A stretch of DNA of 6,985 nt from CAZDHT01 sp964505325. GTDB taxonomy: Bacteria > Planctomycetota > PUPC01. The DNA lies in NCBI GenBank assembly GCA_964505325.1, contig CAZDHT010000268.1, positions 1 through 6,985 of the forward strand, in the 5' to 3' direction. Positions 1-6,120 of the stretch are shown piece by piece (the first letter of the stretch is position 1; the number at the start of each line of letters is the position of its first letter). A program made the translations under genes and the position numbers. The notes below the pieces were generated by a model. The model had not been told where the DNA came from. It ran no database searches and saw only the letters and a program-made list of their open reading frames with translations.

Positions 1-72
1 TCGTCCGCGCAAACCGAGGACGTAAGCGGCGGCGTTCGTGGCGAGGTCGACAAGGGCCTGGACAACTGGTAA
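1..72 (+). CDS. C-terminal end of an unidentified upstream gene
   Basis: Frame 1 is open from the first base and ends at TAA (70-72), giving 23 residues ending in VDKGLDNW. The tail is hydrophilic, with several acidic residues, and no family can be assigned from it. It lies 42 bases upstream of the prepilin peptidase gene on the same strand. Flp pilin genes often sit just before cpaA in Tad clusters, so a small pilin or other Tad component is a reasonable guess, but only from position. The reading is short enough that its being coding is itself inferred from its position and the clean stop before the next ribosome binding site. Confidence 0.45.
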   Translation, partial: SSAQTEDVSGGVRGEVDKGLDNW

Positions 73-114
73 GCCGTATCCTTTCGTCCAGCCCAGTCAA
101 GAGGTCTGAGCTCT

Positions 115-690
115 ATGAGCCATGCGGACGCCATCGCTTTGGTGCGCGATTGCGTTCTGCTGGCGATGCTCGGTGTCGCGCTGTACACCGACCTCTCGCG
201 CGGGAAGGTGTACAACTGGTGCACCTTGCCGGCGATCGGCCTCGGGCTGTTGATAAGCTATGTTGAGGGCGCGCTAAGAACGGCGCAGGGGAACGCGCTC
301 GTAGATATCCTGGGCGAGCCGCTGATCGACGGCCTGATGGGCCTGGCGCTCGCCATTGGGATATTCGGTGTCGCATATCTGCTGGGCATGCTGGGCGGCG
401 GCGACGTGAAGCTGATGTGCGCCGTTGCTGCGCTGAAGGGTATGCGGTTCTTCATCGATGCCGCCGTGTTCACCGCGTGCGCCGGGGCGGTCATTGCGGT
501 GGCGGTACTGATCTGGCGCGGCAGGCTGAAGGAAGGGCTGAAGAGCAGTCTCCTGGCGCTGGTTGCGCCGGGCAAGTTCAGGAAGCGCCGCGAGGCCATG
601 CCGGCCGGCGCGGCGGAGATGACCACGATCCCGTATGTGGCGGCGATCGTGGTCGGGTCGCTCGTTGCGTGGGTGCTGCGTGCGACCTGA
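115..690 (+). CDS. cpaA: Prepilin peptidase CpaA/TadV (A24 aspartic protease)
   Basis: Inner-membrane aspartic protease that removes the leader peptide of Flp pilin and of TadE-type pseudopilins. The 191-residue protein shows both A24-family catalytic sites: Asp26 in the YTDLSRGKVYNW segment, and Asp97 in the GxGD motif (GGGD, residues 94-97) followed by VKL. Hydrophobic segments lie near residues 7-24, 36-50, 71-93, 112-134 and 172-188. A basic loop of about 37 residues (135-171) precedes an IPY motif (172-174), which is common in the last helix of this family. It lacks the N-terminal methyltransferase domain of PilD-type enzymes, as expected for the short CpaA/TadV type. The ATG start follows an AGAGGT site (100-105) with 9-base spacing. 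It is the first complete gene of a same-strand run; the next gene starts 13 bases after its stop. Confidence 0.93.
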   Translation: MSHADAIALVRDCVLLAMLGVALYTDLSRGKVYNWCTLPAIGLGLLISYVEGALRTAQGNALVDILGEPLIDGLMGLALAIGIFGVAYLLGMLGGGDVKLMCAVAALKGMRFFIDAAVFTACAGAVIAVAVLIWRGRLKEGLKSSLLALVAPGKFRKRREAMPAGAAEMTTIPYVAAIVVGSLVAWVLRAT

Positions 691-691
691 T

Positions 692-696
692 GAGGG
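692..696 (+). promoter_or_regulatory. Ribosome binding site for the first tadE
   Basis: GAGGG lies 7 bases before the ATG at 704. It fixes the start there rather than at the in-frame ATG at 635, which would place 23 arginine-rich residues inside the end of cpaA and has no comparable site. Confidence 0.6.
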
Positions 697-703
697 ACGC
701 TTG

Positions 704-1294
704 ATGAGGCAGCCGCCGGAAACGGGGCTTCGCGGCCGCAAGGAAGGCGGCCAGGCGATCGCCGAGTTCGCCATCGTCTTCCCCGTCCTGCTGCTGCTCG
801 TGCTTGGGATCATCCAGATCTCGCTGATGTTCGTGGCCAGGTCTGTGGTCGAGTATTCGGCATTCGCTGCGGCGCGCGCCGAGCTCGTCGGCGAGAGCCC
901 CGAGCGGGCGGCCGAGATGATTTGCAGTGCCATCGCAGGCCCGTCGTACACCGCGGGCACGGGCGACCCCATCACGGTGCCCGGTTGGGGCGTTCTGCCG
1001 CGCTCGGAGTCGTCCTCCCTGAAGACGAGCGTCGACGTCATCGACCCCATCGGCGACGGCAACGGCAGTGTCACCGTCGAAGTGACGCATCTCTACGAGC
1101 TGGTCATCCCGGTGGTCAGCCTGATCTTCAAGCCGATCTCGAGACCGCTCGAGCCGGGCGACGTGCCCCAGGGCATTTTCGTGGATATGGACAACGCGCC
1201 GCACATGGTGCTGAGAAGCCGGTATACCCGACCCGTGCCGTGGGACGAGGAAAGGACCGGCGCGCAGGGACATCCGGTTATCCCGGATCTGTAG
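704..1294 (+). CDS. tadE: TadE-type pseudopilin
   Basis: Minor pilin-like component of the Tad/Flp system, anchored in the inner membrane and processed by the prepilin peptidase. The 196-residue protein has a basic leader ending in GG, then QAIAEF and a long hydrophobic helix (about 22-44). If cleavage follows Gly16, Glu21 sits at position +5, the hallmark of type IV pilin-like substrates. The stretch after the helix (VVEYSAFAAARAELVG) is typical of the TadE family. The later segment 124-142 (VTVEV, then the hydrophobic LVIPVVSLIF) matches the strand plus VIPV pattern seen in many TadE proteins. There is one cysteine (Cys74). It follows cpaA by 13 bases and is followed 38 bases later by the TadG-like gene. 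The role is from family knowledge; the cleavage site is predicted by eye. Confidence 0.86.
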   Translation: MRQPPETGLRGRKEGGQAIAEFAIVFPVLLLLVLGIIQISLMFVARSVVEYSAFAAARAELVGESPERAAEMICSAIAGPSYTAGTGDPITVPGWGVLPRSESSSLKTSVDVIDPIGDGNGSVTVEVTHLYELVIPVVSLIFKPISRPLEPGDVPQGIFVDMDNAPHMVLRSRYTRPVPWDEERTGAQGHPVIPDL

Positions 1295-1320
1295 GATTGC
1301 GCAATGTGGAACGGACTGTT

Positions 1321-1326
1321 GAGGAT
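1321..1326 (+). promoter_or_regulatory. Ribosome binding site for the TadG-like gene
   Basis: GAGGAT lies 6 bases before the ATG at 1333. This supports that start over an in-frame GTG at 1306 and over the much earlier in-frame ATG at 922, which lies inside tadE. Confidence 0.55.
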
Positions 1327-1332
1327 AGGGCA

Positions 1333-3603
1333 ATGAGACTCGTCCGTGACGAAAGCGGACAGACTATGGTGTTCGGCGCCATTGCGCTGTTCATCCTCAT
1401 CAGCTTCACCGCGATGATATTCAACGTCGGCCAGGTCGTCACGCACCGGATCGAGATCCAGAACGCCGCCGACGCCGGTGCCCGAAGCGGCGCCCTCACC
1501 GAGGCCAACATGGTTTCGACCGTCGCCTTCCTCAACGACGGGATGGCGTACATCTACTACAACATGATGCGCTACGCCACCAACGTGACCGTGTTCGGCA
1601 CCCTGGCCGAGCTGAAGGAAACCGGCCCGCCCTACCCTTCCGACAACCTGATCGGCGTGCCCAACGCGGTATCGCGATACAACCAGGCGTTCCAGGAGGC
1701 CGACACGTGGATCCCTCGCTGCCACACCTGGCTCGACGCGATCCGTCGCATCGAGCACTCCATCGCGCTCAGCGGCGACAAGCTGGTGAAGCGCGAGATC
1801 CGCCGGAGCTGCGTCGAGAACGCCATGCACGAGGTCGGCACCGGCGAGAAGGGCATCGAGGCGGTCGCCCTGTTCCCCGACTTCACGTTCCGGCCGCACC
1901 TGGGCGGATACCTGCGGCTCGACATCGATCAGATTGACCCCAACAACGGCTGGCACATCACGTCGAACACCGGCTACATGATTGAGATCCGCCGCGTGGC
2001 CGACAATCATTGGGTCATCACCAGCACCGATGGCGTGCAGATCGAGGTGCAGCGGATCGGACTGAACCACTACATCCTGACCACCGGCGACCAGAAGCTC
2101 GAGATCGAACGGCCCAGCGATGACCACGCGATCGTGAAAGTGACCGGGCCCAATCCCGTGCACATCGATTGCCGGTTCCTCGCCGGGCTCGGCTGGGCCA
2201 TCGACGCCATCTCGGAGACGGTCCGCGTGCAGTACGAGCCGTTCCGGGACGGCGGCTTTATGATTACGGTGAATCCGCCGCTCAGCGCGGTGGGCGTGCG
2301 GCGCGGGCCGAACGGCAAGCTCGAGATGTGGGACGGGACCGACTGGGTCCCGGTGCCGGGCGACCGGGACGAGGTCACCGTCGGCGGCAAGACCATCCCC
2401 ATCCAGCGCTCGTCGCAGATCGCCCTGCCCGGCAACGCCATGCTGCAACTGCCGAACACCATTCGGATCGGCCCGGTGACGTTCCGCATCCCGGACTACG
2501 TCGACATCGGCAACACGGCCATCCAGCTCCGCAGCGACAGCGTCCGGATCACCGCCCGCGTCGGGCCGGCCACGTTCGTGATCGACGACATGGGCGCGCA
2601 GCCGCACCTCGAGGTCAACGGGCTGACCACGCGAGACGCCGACGGACGGTGGCGCGTCCTGACCGAGCGGGGCACCCGTCACCGCCTGCAGTGGCCCGAC
2701 CCCAGCGACAACTTCTGGATCTACGAGTACGCCTCGAATGCGGCGTACTTCTTCGAGGACAGCATGCAGCGTCTGGTTCACCACGCGATCCACGATAACG
2801 ACCCCTACACCCAGTCGTACCCGGGCTCGCAGCCGGCGTGGACCCAGTGGTTCAACCCAATGACGGGGAACCTGGTGACGCCCGACTCGTATCACCAGTC
2901 GCGGCTGTCCTGGGACTCGCGGTTCACCAATTACACCGACCCCGACGGCCGCCAGTACGTGCGGCGATTCGCGCGGGACATGTTCGACCGCAACGACAAG
3001 GAGTACATCAGCATCGACCTGAACGCGATGCCTCGACCGTTGCGGCTGACCGACGACTTCCTGAAGTTCGGCATCAACATCGCCGTCTGGCGGGACAAAG
3101 ACAGGCCCGCCCTGGAGGGCGGCGAGAAGGGCGTCCTCCGCTTCAACCTGTTTGACAATCCGTCGTGGGGCTACTTCGGCGTGGCCAGCGCCCGGTGCGC
3201 ATTCCTGGACAACACCGCCGCCTCGCCCCGGTGGAGGGCAACGTTCGACACCAGCGCCGAAATCACCGACTGGGTCGAGCGGAGCTACCAGAACCTGTAT
3301 GAGCCGGTGTGGACGGGGCTGCTCGTTTCCACCCGCGAGGCGATCAAGAGCGAACACATCGACTGCATCCCGCCGGACACGGGGACCAACTTCATGTGGC
3401 GCGGGCTCGCCGGCGGATACTACACCGAGCTGGGCCACACGCGCGGCGGCGCCACCTGGCACGACCCGGTCCCGCCGGAAGAGTTCCCCCAGCACCGAAA
3501 GCCGATGGACAACGTGCCCGGCAAGTTCCGGAACATGCAGAACCGCCAAGGCGCCCGGTTCGACCCCACGTCGCCCGATCTGCCGGATGCGATAGACCAT
3601 TAG
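1333..3603 (+). CDS. Large TadG-like Tad/Flp assembly protein
   Basis: Probable envelope component of the Flp pilus machinery, related to TadG. Residues 6-55 match the TadG N-terminal (Tad) segment: ESGQTMVF, one membrane helix (about 13-33), then IEIQNAADAGARSGAL, close to the family's LQ-AADAAALAGA pattern. A pilin-like +5 Glu is absent (Phe14 if cut after Gly9), as is usual for TadG. Residues about 60-180 are mainly helical. Residues about 190-460 are beta-rich and contain degenerate 20-residue repeats (205-281). The C-terminal part (about 570-670) carries a VASARCAF stretch and NLYEPVWTGLL, resembling the N-L-x-x-P-x-W-x-x-x-L module near the end of many Tad proteins. The tail is hydrophilic. 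Five cysteines (130, 160, 280, 622, 678) could form disulfides outside the cytoplasm. At 756 residues it is longer than typical TadG proteins. I see no von Willebrand A (MIDAS, DxSxS) motif. Start chosen at ATG 1333. Confidence 0.8.
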   Translation: MRLVRDESGQTMVFGAIALFILISFTAMIFNVGQVVTHRIEIQNAADAGARSGALTEANMVSTVAFLNDGMAYIYYNMMRYATNVTVFGTLAELKETGPPYPSDNLIGVPNAVSRYNQAFQEADTWIPRCHTWLDAIRRIEHSIALSGDKLVKREIRRSCVENAMHEVGTGEKGIEAVALFPDFTFRPHLGGYLRLDIDQIDPNNGWHITSNTGYMIEIRRVADNHWVITSTDGVQIEVQRIGLNHYILTTGDQKLEIERPSDDHAIVKVTGPNPVHIDCRFLAGLGWAIDAISETVRVQYEPFRDGGFMITVNPPLSAVGVRRGPNGKLEMWDGTDWVPVPGDRDEVTVGGKTIPIQRSSQIALPGNAMLQLPNTIRIGPVTFRIPDYVDIGNTAIQLRSDSVRITARVGPATFVIDDMGAQPHLEVNGLTTRDADGRWRVLTERGTRHRLQWPDPSDNFWIYEYASNAAYFFEDSMQRLVHHAIHDNDPYTQSYPGSQPAWTQWFNPMTGNLVTPDSYHQSRLSWDSRFTNYTDPDGRQYVRRFARDMFDRNDKEYISIDLNAMPRPLRLTDDFLKFGINIAVWRDKDRPALEGGEKGVLRFNLFDNPSWGYFGVASARCAFLDNTAASPRWRATFDTSAEITDWVERSYQNLYEPVWTGLLVSTREAIKSEHIDCIPPDTGTNFMWRGLAGGYYTELGHTRGGATWHDPVPPEEFPQHRKPMDNVPGKFRNMQNRQGARFDPTSPDLPDAIDH
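1945..2175 (+). repeat. Degenerate ~20-residue beta repeats in the TadG-like protein
   Basis: Three successive units of 20, 20 and 19 residues (205-224, 225-244, 245-263) align without internal gaps except one residue in the third. Unit cores read NGWHIT...IEI, NHWVIT...IEV and NHYILT...LEIE. A weaker fourth unit starts at 264 (DHAIVKV). Each looks like two short beta strands joined by a turn rich in Thr, Asp and Gly. The nucleotide copies have diverged, so this is an old protein-level repeat rather than a recent DNA duplication. Confidence 0.7.
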
Positions 3604-3608
3604 AGGTG
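3603..3608 (+). promoter_or_regulatory. Ribosome binding site for the second tadE-like gene
   Basis: GAGGTG begins on the last base of the TadG-like stop codon and lies 6 bases before the ATG at 3615. The overlap suggests coupled translation and fixes the start inside an otherwise longer open frame. Confidence 0.6.
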
Positions 3609-3614
3609 GCAGCG

Positions 3615-4379
3615 ATGATCGGAACGCGGAGAACGGCAACCCGCAGGCGGGCGAGCGCGGTGGTGGAACTGGTCGTCCTGCTGCCCGTGTTCCTGCTGAT
3701 AATCTTCGCGATGATGTACGTGGGCGAGCTCGCGCTCTACAAGGAGCGCACCCACTTCGGCGGCGAGTACGCCATGGACGCCCGCGGCGACCAGAGCGAG
3801 GACCGGGCCGTCCGCGGCACCGTGACCGACCAGTTCTACCCCAGCCTCATTGGCCAGCTCGCGCTGATCGAACGGTCGCCGGACCCTCCCGAAATCCCCG
3901 AACCGGGCGAGATTCAGGACCTCTTCGAAGAGATGACCCAGCCGGTCTACTCGACCTACGCGACGGGACGGTACGTGTTCTCCGGCGGCCAGCTCCGATT
4001 CATCGTCGACACGCATCAGAGCCAGAAGCTCTCCCGCGACGGCAAATACGTCACGAAATATGGCCTGAAAGACGATAACATACCGGAGCTGACGACCGAG
4101 CTGCTCCAGGGCTGGGCGGAACGCCACCGGGTCGAGCTGACTTATTCATACGCTCCCGACTACATCAGCATCGGCCGATGGCCACTCGACGCCGTGGACC
4201 TCTCGACGGCATTCCAGTCGGTCGTGCGGACGGACAAGACGCGCGAAGTGACCGGCGCCCCGCCCGGAATGACGCACCAGATCGATACCGTCACCGGTAA
4301 TGCCCACATGCCGAGTTCGGACCAGTTGCCGCATTACCCCGACTTCGGCGGCGACGAGCCGTTCTGGGAGCCCAACTGA
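3615..4379 (+). CDS. Second TadE-like pseudopilin
   Basis: A 254-residue protein with the same architecture as the first TadE: an arginine-rich leader (residues 1-13), then SAVVELVVLLP and a hydrophobic helix to about residue 42. Glu18 is at +5 if cleavage follows Ala13. The -1 residue is then Ala instead of the usual Gly, which is unusual but tolerated by some prepilin peptidases. The extracytoplasmic part is acidic and proline-rich around 88-110, then has a strand-rich region with RVELTYSYAP (172-181) that recalls the late strands of TadE proteins. There are no cysteines. It starts 11 bases after the TadG-like gene and is followed 18 bases later by an unknown membrane protein in the same frame. 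Likely role: a second minor pilin or pseudopilin (TadE/TadF position). The helix and +5 Glu are seen directly; the role is inferred. Confidence 0.75.
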   Translation: MIGTRRTATRRRASAVVELVVLLPVFLLIIFAMMYVGELALYKERTHFGGEYAMDARGDQSEDRAVRGTVTDQFYPSLIGQLALIERSPDPPEIPEPGEIQDLFEEMTQPVYSTYATGRYVFSGGQLRFIVDTHQSQKLSRDGKYVTKYGLKDDNIPELTTELLQGWAERHRVELTYSYAPDYISIGRWPLDAVDLSTAFQSVVRTDKTREVTGAPPGMTHQIDTVTGNAHMPSSDQLPHYPDFGGDEPFWEPN

Positions 4380-4383
4380 CACC

Positions 4384-4390
4384 AAGGAGG
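4384..4390 (+). promoter_or_regulatory. Strong ribosome binding site (AAGGAGG) before a TTG start
   Basis: AAGGAGG lies 7 bases before TTG at 4398. The upstream in-frame stop is at 4377-4379, no other start codon lies between, and the next in-frame GTG (residue 14) would cut into the membrane helix, so TTG is the start. Confidence 0.8.
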
Positions 4391-4397
4391 CGGAACC

Positions 4398-5258
4398 TTG
4401 AATCCCGGCAAGCTCACGCGCAGCGTTCTCGGGCGGGTGCTCCTGATCCTGGCCGTGTCGGGCGCAATCATTACCGTCGCGGTGTACCAGGGCAAGGCGA
4501 TCATCGGCCGGTCTTACCCCACGTACCACGTGCGATCCGGTCCGGCGGTGATCGAGCCTGCCGACGGGTCGGTGTTCCTGCGGTCGTACCCGGTCATCTT
4601 CAATGGGACGGAAACGCAATTCGCCCACTACAGCTCGCAGCGCAAAGCGGAGGAGGTCATCCGCGATTACAAGAACCGGACGCAAGTCGACAAAGGGCCC
4701 CGCGAAAGCTCCGGCGCTCCGATGAGCCCCGGCCGTCACGCGCCGATGCTCGCTTCGTTCGGTAAGGGATGCTCGACGTTGTCGTACGTGACCGCCGAGG
4801 GCACGGCCGTCGGCATCATCGCCTATGACAACCCAGACTCGGGCGGGTCTGAGTACTTCGTGGGCGCGATGCCTGCAAAGGCCTTCCACCAGGCGACGGA
4901 GGGCGACCGCCCCGGCCGCGAGCCCCCGGGGGTGCCCAAGCCGCTGCGCTCCACCCGGATTTCCTGCATCGAGAACCTCGGCGGCGTGGCGTCCGTGCTC
5001 GCGTTCTACGAAGCGTGGGGCCCGCCGAGCGAGATGGTCGAACACTTCCGTCGGGAGATGGCCGACAACCGCTGGAAGGAACGAGCGGACTCCAGCAAGG
5101 TCCTGACGCGGAACTATGACGGCATCGCCCTGCTCTCCTTTTCGCGCGGGCACGAACAGTGCATCGTGGGGGTTGACCAGGCCCCCGTAAGCGGTAAGAT
5201 AATTGTCTCGATCTTATGGGCGGAACGGCGGTGGCTGCCGAAGGGAATCGCCCTGTAG
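4398..5258 (+). CDS. Unrecognised single-pass membrane protein of a Tad operon
   Basis: I do not recognise a named family. The 286-residue protein has a short basic N-terminus and one hydrophobic helix (about 10-30), so it is likely an inner-membrane protein with most of its mass in the periplasm. The rest looks like two copies of one small unit. The first has a helix around 82-94 (KAEEVIRDYKNR), then strands around 126-157. The second has a helix around 211-222 (SEMVEHFRREM), then strands around 243-273 (LLSFSR, CIVGVD, KIIVSIL). They are joined by a Gly/Pro-rich linker (about 160-184). Three cysteines lie at 125, 190 and 255. No catalytic motif or lipobox is visible. It sits between a TadE-like gene and cpaB, so a role in pilus assembly or anchoring is inferred from context alone. 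Start is TTG. Confidence 0.75.
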   Translation: MNPGKLTRSVLGRVLLILAVSGAIITVAVYQGKAIIGRSYPTYHVRSGPAVIEPADGSVFLRSYPVIFNGTETQFAHYSSQRKAEEVIRDYKNRTQVDKGPRESSGAPMSPGRHAPMLASFGKGCSTLSYVTAEGTAVGIIAYDNPDSGGSEYFVGAMPAKAFHQATEGDRPGREPPGVPKPLRSTRISCIENLGGVASVLAFYEAWGPPSEMVEHFRREMADNRWKERADSSKVLTRNYDGIALLSFSRGHEQCIVGVDQAPVSGKIIVSILWAERRWLPKGIAL

Positions 5259-5291
5259 CCGCGTGCCGCGCGGCCCGCGCCAACCCGGACT

Positions 5292-5296
5292 AGGAG
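5292..5296 (+). promoter_or_regulatory. Ribosome binding site for cpaB
   Basis: AGGAG lies 7 bases before GTG at 5304. The first in-frame ATG is codon 53, past the membrane anchor and within the SAF domain, so GTG is the start. Confidence 0.7.
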
Positions 5297-5303
5297 AACC
5301 CTC

Positions 5304-6110
5304 GTGAAATCCAAAGTCGCTTTGGCCGTTGCGATTGCTTTGGCGCTCCTCGCCGCCGTGGGCATCCGCGCCTATCTGCGCGGGGAACGGGAGAAGTTCG
5401 TCGGAAAGAGCAAGAAGGTGCCGATCCTCGTCGCCAAGACGAAGATCGCGAAAGGCACCATGATCAGCGGCGAGATGGTCGACACCGACATGGTCGATCA
5501 AAGGGCCGTGCTGGACAACCGCATGATCCTGGAAACGAGCTTCGACCGGATCAACCGCCAGCGGATCATGCGGAACGTCAACCCGGGCGAGCCGCTCTAC
5601 TGGCACGACTTCGGAAGCCCGACGGAGCGCGCGCTGCCCTCCGCCAGCCTCATCCGGGGCTATCGGCATATCACCATCCCGGTGGACAAGGTGACCGGCT
5701 GCGCCGGCCGCCTGCTGCCGGGCACGATCGTCGACGTGCTGGTGACGCTGCGGGTCCGCCGCACCCCCAACGCGCCGGTCCAGCCCGTGACGCAGACCGT
5801 ACTGACGGGGGTGGAGGTCAAGGCGACCGACCTGCGCACCCGGAGGCCGTACGAGTATTTGACAGCGAAGGAGCAGCGCGACTTCGCCGCGTACTCCACC
5901 GTGACGCTGGTCGTCCAACCCCTGCAAGCCAACCTGTTGGCGTTCCTGGCGGACCAGGGCAAGATGCATCTCGTAATCCGCAGCCCCGGCGACGACACAG
6001 GGAGCGACCCCGGCAAGATCGACAAGGTGACGCTCGAAAACCTCGATGTCATCATCAAGAAAGCCTCGGAGGAGAAGCCCCCCCAGGTCAAGACAGCCCC
6101 CAAGGAGTGA
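5304..6110 (+). CDS. cpaB: Flp pilus assembly protein CpaB/RcpC
   Basis: Periplasmic, membrane-anchored component of the Tad apparatus, thought to act with the secretin channel. The 268-residue protein has an N-terminal hydrophobic helix (about 4-24) and a basic stretch, then a SAF domain (about 39-102) with VPILVAKTKIAKGTMI and NPGEPL. The CpaB/RcpC domain follows (about 118-228): YRHITIPVDKV, GRLLPGTIVDVLVTL, and a strand-helix-strand element (VTLVVQPLQAN then MHLVIR) typical of the family. The Lys/Pro-rich C-terminus (about 252-268) looks disordered. Length is in the normal family range. It starts at GTG, 45 bases after the unknown membrane protein, and its stop is 10 bases before the FHA gene. 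A secretin gene (cpaC/rcpA), often next to cpaB, is not found directly downstream here. Confidence 0.9.
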   Translation: MKSKVALAVAIALALLAAVGIRAYLRGEREKFVGKSKKVPILVAKTKIAKGTMISGEMVDTDMVDQRAVLDNRMILETSFDRINRQRIMRNVNPGEPLYWHDFGSPTERALPSASLIRGYRHITIPVDKVTGCAGRLLPGTIVDVLVTLRVRRTPNAPVQPVTQTVLTGVEVKATDLRTRRPYEYLTAKEQRDFAAYSTVTLVVQPLQANLLAFLADQGKMHLVIRSPGDDTGSDPGKIDKVTLENLDVIIKKASEEKPPQVKTAPKE

Positions 6111-6113
6111 GGG
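6109..6113 (+). promoter_or_regulatory. Ribosome binding site for the FHA gene
   Basis: GAGGG overlaps the cpaB stop codon and lies 7 bases before GTG at 6121. AAGGAG at 6102-6107 is also present but 13 bases away. The overlap with the stop suggests translational coupling to cpaB. Confidence 0.5.
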
Positions 6114-6120
6114 CACCACC

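Noticed and set aside
100..114. Small AGAG/CTCT hairpin enclosing the cpaA ribosome site
   Set aside because: Only four base pairs; too weak to claim regulation.
922..1332. N-terminal extension of the TadG-like gene back to ATG 922
   Set aside because: The extension overlaps tadE in another frame, is Arg/His-rich, and would bury the Tad membrane segment; the ATG at 1333 has a ribosome site and places the helix at the N-terminus.
1304..1336. Ten-codon reading frame (ATG at 1304) between tadE and the TadG-like gene, as a leader peptide
   Set aside because: No distinct ribosome site, no run of regulatory codons and no attenuator hairpin; probably chance.
1093..3639. Very long open frame (848 codons) on the minus strand opposite the TadG-like gene
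   Set aside because: It is rich in Arg, Val, Asp, His and Gly without domain motifs, has no supported start, and mirrors a plus-strand gene with clear Tad motifs and a ribosome site. Such antisense frames are common in G+C-rich coding DNA.
4146..5153. Minus-strand open frame opposite the second TadE-like gene and the unknown membrane protein
   Set aside because: Low-complexity Arg/His/Val/Ala composition, crosses two well-supported plus-strand genes, and shows no recognisable motif.
5258..5274. GC-rich hairpin (6-bp perfect stem, 5-base loop) at the stop of the unknown membrane protein gene, as a terminator
   Set aside because: There is no T-run after the stem, cpaB follows within 30 bases with its own ribosome site, and short GC palindromes are expected by chance in such DNA. 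An mRNA-stability role is possible but unsupported.
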